DNA of 64,000 nucleotides from Clostridia bacterium (GTDB lineage: Bacteria > Bacillota > Clostridia > Oscillospirales > CAG-272). Positions 24,923 through 32,403 of the stretch are shown piece after piece. The stretch is taken from NCBI GenBank assembly GCA_017504605.1, contig JAFVQW010000029.1, positions 1 to 64,000 of the forward strand. Direction: 5' to 3'. The notes under the pieces are model-generated. The model was given only the letters and a program-made list of their open reading frames with translations, had not been told where the DNA came from and made no database searches. Numbering within the stretch: position 1 is the stretch's first letter; every line of letters starts with the position of its first letter. The position numbers and the translations under genes were made by a program.

Positions 24923-25457
24923 ATAAGCAAATTTCCTCGTAGGTTTTCTTCATATACTTTTTATTTAAGATGAATTTCTCGCCGTGCTCGGCGAGGTCGG
25001 CGAAGACTCTGTCCATAAAGGCGAGTGTTTTTGGATTTGCGGGAGTTCTTCGCCCGTATTTTTCCCAGTGCCAGAGTGCCTTGTCGGGCGTATAGCTCTT
25101 GCCGTTGTAGGTCTTCGTCGCGGCGAGCTTGTCACATATACACTCGACGGCGTACTTGTAGGGCATAAGCGGCTGAATTTCACAGTCGAAATCGTACCAA
25201 TATTCGAGGTGATGCTTATTTCTGCCCTTATGATGAAGCCAGGCGCGGCTCATTCCCGTTTCCTGTCGGCACACGCCTATCGGCGAGCGGTAGCCCTTGA
25301 AATATTTTGCACTCTCAAAGAGCTCCTCGCGCGAGAACTTCGACGTGTCGTGCACGAGCCCGCGCCAGAAGAGGCCGCATTTGGTGCAGTGGACGAAAAC
25401 AAGGCTCTTGTGCCTGAAAACAAGAGCAATATGCTTGAAAAGATTGGCTAAATACAT
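24921..25457 (-). CDS. DUF5662 family protein
   Basis: This 178-residue soluble protein is rich in His, Trp and Tyr. The GLVHDTSKFSREELFESAKY block and AWLHHKGRNKHHLEYW match DUF5662 as I remember it, with an HD-like His-Asp pair that suggests a metal site. No reaction is assigned. The start at 25457 has GGGGGTG upstream; the frame remains open further upstream but without a better site. It is a single gene, convergent with the repeat lipoprotein. Confidence 0.75.
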   Translation of the reverse strand: MYLANLFKHIALVFRHKSLVFVHCTKCGLFWRGLVHDTSKFSREELFESAKYFKGYRSPIGVCRQETGMSRAWLHHKGRNKHHLEYWYDFDCEIQPLMPYKYAVECICDKLAATKTYNGKSYTPDKALWHWEKYGRRTPANPKTLAFMDRVFADLAEHGEKFILNKKYMKKTYEEICL

Positions 25458-25561
25458 ACAAAGACACCCCCGAATATCATCTATATTATACACCCCGAAA
25501 AGCCCCCTCGTCAATAGGAGAAAAAATATATTTTTCAACTGTAAATTTATGCCGAATTGCA

Positions 25562-25590
25562 TTGACAAGGAATGAGGGGTGTGCTATACT
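25562..25590 (+). promoter_or_regulatory. promoter of the ABC exporter operon
   Basis: TTGACA, 17 nt, TATACT; the start codon at 25625 lies 35 nt further on behind GAGGAG. Confidence 0.85.
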
Positions 25591-25624
25591 AACGACATAA
25601 AAGATTTTATTATGAGGAGAGACT

Positions 25625-26338
25625 ATGCTTAAGATAGAGAATTTAACTAAAAAATACGGCGATAAGGTCGCCGTTGACAATCTCTCGCTTGAGATTTCGG
25701 GCGGGGAAATCTGCGCCTTTATCGGCCATAACGGAGCGGGCAAGACCACGACCCTTAAGGCTTGTATAGGAATACTCTCATTTGACAGCGGAGATATTTA
25801 TATAGACGGTAAGTCGGTCAGGGAATATCCCCTTGAGACCAAGGCGGTGACGGCCTATATTCCCGACAACCCCGATATGTATGAGTTCCTCTCGGGAATT
25901 AAATATCTGAATTTTATAGCCGACGTCTTTGGCGTGAGTGAGTCGGAGCGCAACACGCGTATTCCCGCCCTCGCCGAGAGGCTCGGTATTACCGATGCTC
26001 TCGCAGATTCGATAGGCTCCTACTCGCACGGAATGAAGCAGAAGCTCGCGATTATCGCGGCATTCCTGCATAAGCCCCGTATTATCCTTATGGATGAGCC
26101 CTTCGTAGGCCTTGACCCCCGCGCATCCTTCACGCTTAAGGAGATGATGCGCGAGCACTGTGAGGCGGGCGGCTCGATTTTCTTCTCCACCCACGTGCTC
26201 GACGTTGCCGAGCGCCTTTGCGACAGGGTTGCTATTATCAAGGGCGGTAAGCTCGTCGTCTCGGGTAAGATGGACGAGGTGCGCGGAGATGCATCTCTTG
26301 AAGAGGTATTCCTCGAGCTGGAGGACAACAATGCTTAA
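25625..26338 (+). CDS. ABC transporter ATP-binding protein
   Basis: This 237-residue single ABC domain has Walker A GHNGAGKTTTLKA (about residue 38), signature SHGMKQKLAI, Walker B IILMDEPFVGLDP and the switch histidine in FFSTHVLD. It resembles the DRR/Ytr class of ABC-2 exporters. The permease gene starts inside its last codons (8-nt overlap), so the two are translationally coupled and form one transporter. The substrate is unknown. Confidence 0.92.
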   Translation: MLKIENLTKKYGDKVAVDNLSLEISGGEICAFIGHNGAGKTTTLKACIGILSFDSGDIYIDGKSVREYPLETKAVTAYIPDNPDMYEFLSGIKYLNFIADVFGVSESERNTRIPALAERLGITDALADSIGSYSHGMKQKLAIIAAFLHKPRIILMDEPFVGLDPRASFTLKEMMREHCEAGGSIFFSTHVLDVAERLCDRVAIIKGGKLVVSGKMDEVRGDASLEEVFLELEDNNA

Positions 26339-27935
26339 ATCACTTATTGCTATCCGTATTCGCGCGCTCTTCGGCGCGAGTAAGAAGACGGGGCAGGGGA
26401 CGGGACGGAAAATCGGGCGGACTATTGGCCTTGCTTTTCTTTTTCTGTATCTCGGAGCGGCCTTTGCCTTCCTCTCGGTGGGTATGGCGATTTCGACGGC
26501 GCCCGCCACGATTGCTCTCGGCGTTGAATGGCTCTTCTTTGCGATATTCAACGTTGCCGCCTTCTCGCTTATATTTATTTTCTCGATTTTCGAGACCAAG
26601 AGCGAGCTGTTCGAGTGCCGCGATAACGAGCTTCTTCTCTCTATGCCTATACGCGAGCGTGATATCGTGCTCTCGCGTATATTCACCGTGCTTATAATCA
26701 ATTATATAGAGTGTGCGGTAATTCTTCTGCCCGCGATTATAGTATTCGTCGCGGTCGGTGGCAGCATCGTTGCGCTCTTCGGCGGACTGCTTGTCGGCCT
26801 CGTTATTCCGCCCCTTGCAACGGCGCTCGCCTCCTTCGTTGGCTACGCCGTGGCCGCCCTTGCGCGCAGATTCAAGAGGAAAAACCTTATTACCGTTATA
26901 TTCTCTCTTATTTTCTTCGTGCTTTATTTCGTAGTGTATTCAGCGCTTATGAACGGTCTTGAGGGGCTCGAGGAGAATATCGACGGCGCTGTTCTCGGTA
27001 TGGCCGATACGCTTTCCCCGATTCGTATAATCGGTGAGGCCTCGCTGCTTCGCCCCCTCTCTACTCTTATCGTATGTGCTGTGGCGGTCGTTATTTCGGT
27101 GCTCTCCTTCATTGTTATAAAGAACAGATATTTCGCTATCATAACGAGCAGTCACTCTGCGGCGCGTACCAAATACCGTGCACAGCGCCTTGCGGGTAGC
27201 TCGGCGTTTATTGCCCTCGCGAAAAAGGAGCTTCGTACCTTCTTCTCCTCGGCCGCTTATATTATGAACGGCGGCATCGGCGCTCTTATGCAGTTAGCGC
27301 TCTCGGTATTTATCCTTGTGGGCGCCGAGGACTTCCGTACCGTCGTATATATGCTTTCGCCTGTTTTCGACGTCCTTCCCGAGGATTTACTGCTCGCGGC
27401 ATCGGTAGCTATACTTATGCTCCTCTCGCTTACCACGAGCGTGTCGGCATCGGCCCTCTCTATGGAGCGCCGTGCGCTCTGGATTATCAAGACGGCACCC
27501 GTCAGAACCATAGATATAATCCACGCGAAGCTCGTTCCGCATCTTCTGCTCGCCGTGCCCACGGGGCTTATTTCGGCTATTCTTTTCGCCATCGCGATAA
27601 GGGCCGATGCACTCTCGGTTTTGCTTTTACTCTTGGCACCGACACTCGCGAATACCGTAATGGCTCTCTTTGGGCTTATCATAAATATTGCGATGCCGCG
27701 CTTTGATTTCGAAAATGAGGCACAAATAGTGAAGCAGTCGGGCGCCGCGAGCATCGTCGTTCTCGGCGGTATGCTCGGCGGAATAGCGCTCGCCGCACTC
27801 GGGATTTATCTCTCGGTGCTCCTCGGACTTATCGGAATTTGTCTTTTCATACTTTTCTTCCTCGTTCTCTCGGTTGTTCTTTACTTCATTCTCACGGGAG
27901 CATCTCTCAAAAAGCTTGAAAGGATTAATATATGA
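26331..27935 (+). CDS. ABC transporter permease (ABC-2-like, large)
   Basis: This 534-residue membrane protein has about twelve hydrophobic segments. The N-terminus is short and basic, and the motif FECRDNELLLSMPIRERDIVLSR (here broken by a leading Leu) marks putative ABC exporter permeases of Firmicutes. The ATG at 26331 overlaps the ATPase gene by 8 nt behind GGAGG. The product should work with the preceding ATPase; export of a peptide or drug-like compound is possible but cannot be read here. It overlaps the next gene by 4 nt. Confidence 0.82.
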   Translation: MLKSLIAIRIRALFGASKKTGQGTGRKIGRTIGLAFLFLYLGAAFAFLSVGMAISTAPATIALGVEWLFFAIFNVAAFSLIFIFSIFETKSELFECRDNELLLSMPIRERDIVLSRIFTVLIINYIECAVILLPAIIVFVAVGGSIVALFGGLLVGLVIPPLATALASFVGYAVAALARRFKRKNLITVIFSLIFFVLYFVVYSALMNGLEGLEENIDGAVLGMADTLSPIRIIGEASLLRPLSTLIVCAVAVVISVLSFIVIKNRYFAIITSSHSAARTKYRAQRLAGSSAFIALAKKELRTFFSSAAYIMNGGIGALMQLALSVFILVGAEDFRTVVYMLSPVFDVLPEDLLLAASVAILMLLSLTTSVSASALSMERRALWIIKTAPVRTIDIIHAKLVPHLLLAVPTGLISAILFAIAIRADALSVLLLLLAPTLANTVMALFGLIINIAMPRFDFENEAQIVKQSGAASIVVLGGMLGGIALAALGIYLSVLLGLIGICLFILFFLVLSVVLYFILTGASLKKLERINI

Positions 27936-29023
27936 GCGACGGGAAGAAAATAATCGGCAAATATATACCGCTATCGGCAGCTATCGTAATTGCCGTAGCG
28001 CTTGGATGCGCCGTGCTTCTTTTGCTTTCTTCTCTTTACACCCCACTCGCTGACCTTCTGTCGGCGAGCGTCGGGGCACTCTTCCGATTTACACTTGGAG
28101 CTCTCACCTCGTTATTTCCGTTTTCGATTTTCGAGTGTCTATGTATTCTCGCGCTTCCGCTGATTGTCCTCGCTATTGTGCTCGCGCTTACCTCGCGTGC
28201 CGATACCGCCGCGCGCGTTCGCACGGTGTTTATTCTTATAGCCGTTATATCGAGCGTGTTTATCTCCTACGTATTTACGCTCGGTGTCGGATTTCACACA
28301 ACCACCCTCGAGCATCGCCTCGGCCTTGATACCGAAAATATCGAGAGGGAGGAGCTCCTTGCCACCGCGAGCGAGCTTGTGGGTGAGGTTAATTCTCTTG
28401 CGGATAAGCTTGGGCTTCGGGGCGTCAGCGAGCTTGGCTACGGTGACGGCGAGCTCTCGCGGCGGCTCTCGGACTCCTACTCGGCACTTGCCGAGGAGCT
28501 TGGCTTTTTTAAAAGTATTCCGACGAGGGTGAAGCCGATACGCCTCAGCGGAATTATGTCCGATGCGGGCATTACCGGAATATACTCCTTCTTTACGGGA
28601 GAGGCAAATTACAACACCGCCTATCCCGACTACTGTACACCATATACCGTCGCACACGAGCTCGCGCACCAGCGCGGCTTCTCGCGTGAGGATGAGGCGA
28701 ACTTTATGGCCTACCTCGTATGTATATCCTCTCCCGACGATTATATAAGGTATAGCGGATACCTTAACCTTCTTGAATATCTTCTCGGCGCCGTTTACCG
28801 CACGGACGAGGATGAATACAGGGAAATATATTCCTCTCTTCACCCCGCCGCCCGCGCCGATATTGCCGCGGCGAGAGAGGTCTCGCGCGCCCACGCCGAT
28901 ACCCTTCTCGGTAAAATATCGGATTCGGCGAACGATGCCTATCTTAAGCTTAACGGCACCGAGGGTGTCGTCAGCTACAATCTCGTCGTCCGTCTTGCCG
29001 TAGCCTACCATACCGCACGGTAA
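27932..29023 (+). CDS. DUF3810 membrane protein with HExxH zinc motif
   Basis: This 363-residue protein has three N-terminal transmembrane segments (about residues 12-33, 40-60 and 69-105) and a soluble domain. That domain contains the HExxH-type motif TVAHELAHQRGFSREDEANF (about residues 239-258), with a downstream Glu that could be the third zinc ligand. This is the DUF3810 pattern, a predicted membrane metallopeptidase of unknown substrate. It shares ATGA with the exporter permease, so it may process or handle that transporter's cargo (inference). Confidence 0.85.
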   Translation: MSDGKKIIGKYIPLSAAIVIAVALGCAVLLLLSSLYTPLADLLSASVGALFRFTLGALTSLFPFSIFECLCILALPLIVLAIVLALTSRADTAARVRTVFILIAVISSVFISYVFTLGVGFHTTTLEHRLGLDTENIEREELLATASELVGEVNSLADKLGLRGVSELGYGDGELSRRLSDSYSALAEELGFFKSIPTRVKPIRLSGIMSDAGITGIYSFFTGEANYNTAYPDYCTPYTVAHELAHQRGFSREDEANFMAYLVCISSPDDYIRYSGYLNLLEYLLGAVYRTDEDEYREIYSSLHPAARADIAAAREVSRAHADTLLGKISDSANDAYLKLNGTEGVVSYNLVVRLAVAYHTAR

Positions 29024-29081
29024 CTCCCGCACCCGCTCCCGAATAGAATGTATTAAAATACGTTTTATGGGAGAGAGGGAA

Positions 29082-30305
29082 ATGGGAAAATTCCTTGTCC
29101 GAGGCGGCACGGCACTCTTCGGCCCCGTGACGGTCGGTGGGTCGAAGAACGCGGCGCTCCCCGTGCTTTTTGCCACGCTCCTTACTGAGGGGACCTCGGA
29201 GATAATTAATCTGCCCGACATCGGTGACGTAAGGCAGGCACTGAATATTCTACGCTCGCTCGGTGCGGAGATTTCTGCCTCGGGCAGAAGGGTGCTGATA
29301 AATACCGAGCGGCTTAGGCTCTCGGACGTGCCCGAGGAGTACACCTCGTCGATACGCGCCTCGACCTATCTTATAGGCTCGATGCTCGGTCGCTTCGGCA
29401 GCTGTAGGCTGAGCGCCTTCGGCGGATGCAGCTTTTCAAAAAGGCCGATTGATTTACATCTTCGGGCGGCGGAGAGCTTCGGTGCACAGCTCGTCGGGCA
29501 CACGCTTACGCGGGTGTCGCCAAGGACCGCCGTTCACGAAATAGGGAAGCGCTCCGTCGGCGCTACCGTCAACTCGCTTCTGCTCGCCGCCTCGACGGAG
29601 GGGCAGAGCCGTCTTCTCGGGTATGCCGAGGAGCCGCACATATTTACCCTTATAGATTTTCTGCGCTCCGCGGGTGCGGAGATAACCGTTTCCGACGGCG
29701 CTATCACCGTCAGCGGCGGTAGGCTCCACGGCGGGCGGGTGACTATCCCGGGCGATATGATTGAGGCGGGGACCTATCTTGCCGCCTCACTCGTCACGGG
29801 CGGGCGTGTTCGCGTTTTCGGCGTGCGGGATAGCGAGCTCTCGGCTCTTATATCGCCGCTCTCGTCCTTTGGTGCTCGCTTTTCCTATGAGGCGGGCGGT
29901 GTGTGCGCCGTCGCGCCCCCGAGCGAGCCCGTGGAGATAACCACGGCCCCCTATCCCGGCTTTCCGACCGATTTGGCACCGATTATAGCCCCCCTTCTCG
30001 CCACCGCTCGCGGCGGCAGAATTACCGAGGGCGTCTGGTGCGAGCGCTTCGGATACCTTACTGCGCTCGCCGAGCTCGGCGTGCGCTCGCGCACCGTTTT
30101 GCCCTCGTCGGATATATTCCCGTCGGAGCTTCGCCCGGGGACGGTGCTTGCCCCCGATTTGCGCGGAGGTGCGGCGTGCCTGATTGCGGCACTCGGTGCC
30201 GACGGCGAGAGCGTTATTGATAACGCCGAGATTATTCTAAGAGGATATGAGAAGCCAATTGAGCGCCTCGGTGCGCTTGGTGCAGAGATAGAATACATAA
30301 AATAA
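29082..30305 (+). CDS. murA: UDP-N-acetylglucosamine 1-carboxyvinyltransferase
   Basis: This 407-residue enzyme transfers enolpyruvate from PEP to UDP-GlcNAc, the first committed step of peptidoglycan synthesis. The conserved VGGSKNAALP loop (Lys and Asn that bind substrate) and GGCSFSKRPIDLH, with the catalytic cysteine at residue 116, are intact, so it should be fosfomycin-sensitive. The ATG at 29082 has GAGAGGGA upstream and is preferred to an in-frame ATG at 29067. The length is slightly under the family norm. The pyridoxine kinase gene follows after 12 nt. Confidence 0.93.
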   Translation: MGKFLVRGGTALFGPVTVGGSKNAALPVLFATLLTEGTSEIINLPDIGDVRQALNILRSLGAEISASGRRVLINTERLRLSDVPEEYTSSIRASTYLIGSMLGRFGSCRLSAFGGCSFSKRPIDLHLRAAESFGAQLVGHTLTRVSPRTAVHEIGKRSVGATVNSLLLAASTEGQSRLLGYAEEPHIFTLIDFLRSAGAEITVSDGAITVSGGRLHGGRVTIPGDMIEAGTYLAASLVTGGRVRVFGVRDSELSALISPLSSFGARFSYEAGGVCAVAPPSEPVEITTAPYPGFPTDLAPIIAPLLATARGGRITEGVWCERFGYLTALAELGVRSRTVLPSSDIFPSELRPGTVLAPDLRGGAACLIAALGADGESVIDNAEIILRGYEKPIERLGALGAEIEYIK

Positions 30306-30317
30306 AAGGAATACAAA

Positions 30318-31145
30318 ATGAAAAGAATTATGACTATCCAGGATATATCCTGTGTAGGTAAGTGCTCGCTTACCGTCGCTCTGCCGATTATATCGGCGGC
30401 GGGTGTTGAGGCCGCGGTGCTTCCGACAGCCGTGCTCTCAACGCACACGGCCTTTTCGAAGTTCACCTTCTGCGACCTCACCGACGAGATTCCGAAGATA
30501 TCCGACGTCTACGGCGAGCTCGGCATCGGCTTTGATGCGATTTATACGGGGTACCTCGGCTCCTTCCGTCAGCTTGAGCTTGTCGGCGATTTTATAGACC
30601 GACACGGCAGGGGTGCTATGATAGTCGTTGACCCCGCGATGGCGGATAACGGACAGCTTTATAAGGGCTTCACCGAGGATTTCGCGCTCGCGATGGGTAA
30701 GCTGTGCGGTAAGGCCGACCTTATTATTCCGAACCTTACCGAGGCCTCCTTTATGCTCGGCGTGCCCTATAACCCCGATTACGACGAGGAGTACATACGC
30801 GCTCTTTTGCGCTCGCTTACCGGACTTGGCTCGCGCTACGCAGCCCTGACGGGCATAGGCTTCTCCGAGGACGAGATAGGCGTATACGCCTACGACAGCG
30901 TGACCGACAGCTACTTCTCCTATTTCAACGAGCGCCTTCCCGTATCCTTCCACGGCACGGGCGACATCTACGCCTCGGCGGCGGTCGGCGCGCTTATGCG
31001 CGGAAGGAGCGTTAACGACTCGCTCGCCCTCGCCGTTGACTACACCCTCGAGTGTATGAGGAAGACTATGGCGGACGAGAACCATCGCTTCTACGGCGTA
31101 AACTTTGAGGAAGCGCTCCCGATGTACATCGAAAGGCTTAAATAA
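30318..31145 (+). CDS. pyridoxal/pyridoxamine kinase (PfkB-fold, PdxY-like)
   Basis: This 275-residue kinase phosphorylates B6 vitamers to salvage pyridoxal phosphate. The N-terminal MTIQDISCVGKCSLTVALPI with LPTAVLSTHTAFS is characteristic of the PdxK/PdxY branch. VVDPAMADNGQLY and the anion-hole motif SFHGTGDIYASAAVGALM (with the catalytic Asp) lie near residues 103 and 212. It follows murA closely. Its stop is immediately followed by the left arm of the 20-bp outer repeat of the 31-kb element. Confidence 0.92.
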   Translation: MKRIMTIQDISCVGKCSLTVALPIISAAGVEAAVLPTAVLSTHTAFSKFTFCDLTDEIPKISDVYGELGIGFDAIYTGYLGSFRQLELVGDFIDRHGRGAMIVVDPAMADNGQLYKGFTEDFALAMGKLCGKADLIIPNLTEASFMLGVPYNPDYDEEYIRALLRSLTGLGSRYAALTGIGFSEDEIGVYAYDSVTDSYFSYFNERLPVSFHGTGDIYASAAVGALMRGRSVNDSLALAVDYTLECMRKTMADENHRFYGVNFEEALPMYIERLK

Positions 31146-31271
31146 AAAAAGGCGAAAGCACTTAATGGGTGATGTTCTTAGCGGAGATTTTGAAAAGCAT
31201 CGCTAAGTGCGAGCATCGCATTTGACTAGTCAAACGCATTATGGGCTAAGCCCCAACCCTTATAACGACAG

Positions 31272-31316
31272 AAAGAGATAACAAATCGGTTCGTAGCCGA
31301 AATGTTATCTCTTTTT
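31272..31316 (+). terminator. terminator-like hairpin inside the copy-1 element
   Basis: AGAGATAACA pairs with TGTTATCTCT, with an inner CGG...CCG helix, followed by TTTTT. Confidence 0.65.
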
Positions 31317-31319
31317 GTT

Positions 31320-31486
31320 AGTGAAGTTTTCGCTGTCGCGAAAGTGAAGTTGCTATGCAGTGAAGTTTGTGCTACGCACAAGTGAAGTTAAGTTTGCCCT
31401 TAACTTCGCCGTCAGGCGAAACTTCACTCACGAAGTGAACTTCACTATCAAGGATAACTTCACTTGCCCGGGAGGGCAAACTTAGT
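31320..31486. repeat. AGTGAAGTT hairpin array, copy 1
   Basis: AGTGAAGTT occurs at 31320, 31343, 31359 and 31381 (spacing 23, 16, 22 nt); AACTTCACT occurs at 31420, 31438 and 31456. The words are separated by small hairpins, for example TTTCGC/GCGAAA, TTGTGC/GCACAA, TTCGCC/GGCGAA and TTGCCC/GGGCAA. Forward words can pair with inverted ones to give a long branched stem. It is aligned with copy 2 at 38371. Confidence 0.85.
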
Positions 31487-31516
31487 TTTAGCGTGTTCTC
31501 CGTTAAGGATAACACG

Positions 31517-31927
31517 CTAAAAGTGCTTTCGCCTTTTTTTCGTCCCTATTTTACTTCCTATAAGACCGCCGAGGGCGGCCGAGACGAGATATATCACGGT
31601 ATTTATGAGCGCCGCTCCGCCGAGCTCGCCGCGGGATATAATAAGCGCCACGAGCAAAAGCAAAAGGACGAAAAGCAGGGCAGAGAGTATCGCCGTGAGA
31701 AGCCCGCCCTCTCCCTTGTATTTTGAAATAGCGCCGCCGGCGATAAGACCCGAGAGCAGCACCGCCAAAATAGCGAATATACCGACAAGCGACGTCGGGT
31801 CGGCCGTCAGGGTGGAAATAAAGGCAAAAAGAAGCGAAATCAGTGTGAGAAGCACCGCCTGAACGGGTGCGCCGATAAGGATTACCGCGGCACTGCTTTT
31901 TTCTCTCTCTCGCGCTTTTCTTTTCAT
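31517..31927 (-). CDS. TIGR04086-like small membrane protein
   Basis: This 136-residue protein has four predicted helices (about residues 16-38, 47-64, 75-96 and 105-124) between basic ends. The GGAISKYKGEGGLLTAILSA loop and terminal GGLIGSKIG fit the TIGR04086 membrane family of Clostridia, whose function is unknown. Its last codons (KKRRKHF, stop at 31517-31519) are encoded by the right arm of the outer inverted repeat, so terminator and coding sequence coincide. It follows yajC on the same strand but behind a terminator. Confidence 0.75.
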   Translation of the reverse strand: MKRKAREREKSSAAVILIGAPVQAVLLTLISLLFAFISTLTADPTSLVGIFAILAVLLSGLIAGGAISKYKGEGGLLTAILSALLFVLLLLLVALIISRGELGGAALINTVIYLVSAALGGLIGSKIGTKKRRKHF

Positions 31928-31949
31928 ATCTTGATACCCCCAAAAAAAG

Positions 31950-31990
31950 AAATGGTACGGATAAGCTATTATAGCCTATTCGTACCATTT
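31950..31990 (-). terminator. terminator of yajC
   Basis: On the minus strand AAATGGTACG pairs with CGTACCATTT, then CTTTTTTT follows. It lies 18 nt after the yajC stop. Confidence 0.8.
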
Positions 31991-32008
31991 TGGTTTTAGA
32001 CCGAAAAA

Positions 32009-32335
32009 TTATTTTTTCTCTTCGGTATTTTCCTCGGCAGCGTCAGCCTGCTGTGCCGCTACCACGTCGGAAATCTTCACGTCAACCGAGCGGATAGCAC
32101 CCTTGAGGAAGCGGATTTTCGTCCTGTCCTTAGTGGTCTCGAGGACGAAGGTCTCCTCCTTTATGGATATGACCTTACCGATAATGCCGCCGATGGTGGT
32201 AACCTCGTCGCCGACCTGGAGAGCGTTACGCATCTCGCGCTCCTCTCTCTCCTGCTTTTTCTGAGGACGGATCATAAAGAAATAGAAGAATACTATTACG
32301 GCAACTAAGCCGAGAATAGTCCAAAGTGAGTCCAT
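32009..32335 (-). CDS. yajC: preprotein translocase subunit YajC
   Basis: This 108-residue protein has one N-terminal transmembrane helix (LGLVAVIVFFYFFMIRPQKK) directly followed by the basic family signature, then the small beta domain LQVGDEVTTIGGIIGKVISI. It associates with SecDF at the Sec translocon. The C-terminus is a short acidic tail. It has its own promoter (32368-32396), so it is not dependent on the helicase gene upstream. Confidence 0.95.
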   Translation of the reverse strand: MDSLWTILGLVAVIVFFYFFMIRPQKKQEREEREMRNALQVGDEVTTIGGIIGKVISIKEETFVLETTKDRTKIRFLKGAIRSVDVKISDVVAAQQADAAEENTEEKK

Positions 32336-32367
32336 TTTTCAAATACCTTTCTTTGTTTTTATAGTAT

Positions 32368-32396
32368 ATTATACACCGAATTTATGAACAATTCAA
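32368..32396 (-). promoter_or_regulatory. promoter of yajC
   Basis: On the minus strand TTGAAT, 17 nt, TATAAT; the ATG is 33 nt downstream. It begins just after the helicase stop. Confidence 0.8.
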
Positions 32397-32403
32397 GGGG
32401 AAT

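Larger units (their letters stand above)
31144..31540. repeat. composite element: split terminator enclosing an AGTGAAGTT hairpin array (copy 1)
   Basis: AAAAAAAGGCGAAAGCACTT at 31144-31163 and its exact complement at 31521-31540 are the arms of a 20-bp bidirectional terminator held 357 nt apart. Inside are a further terminator-like hairpin (31272-31316) and the repeat array (31320-31486). A 12-bp hairpin, TTTTAGCGTGTT / AACACGCTAAAA, closes the right side. No protein-coding frame was seen in 31146-31516. Confidence 0.8.

Noticed and set aside
28139..29344. 401-codon minus-strand frame opposite DUF3810 and the murA start
   Set aside because: Low-complexity Ser/Arg-rich composition and no ribosome binding site; both plus-strand genes are well supported.
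31320..31486. CRISPR array
   Set aside because: Repeats are only 9 nt, change orientation halfway, and the intervals are palindromes of unequal length; no cas genes are present.
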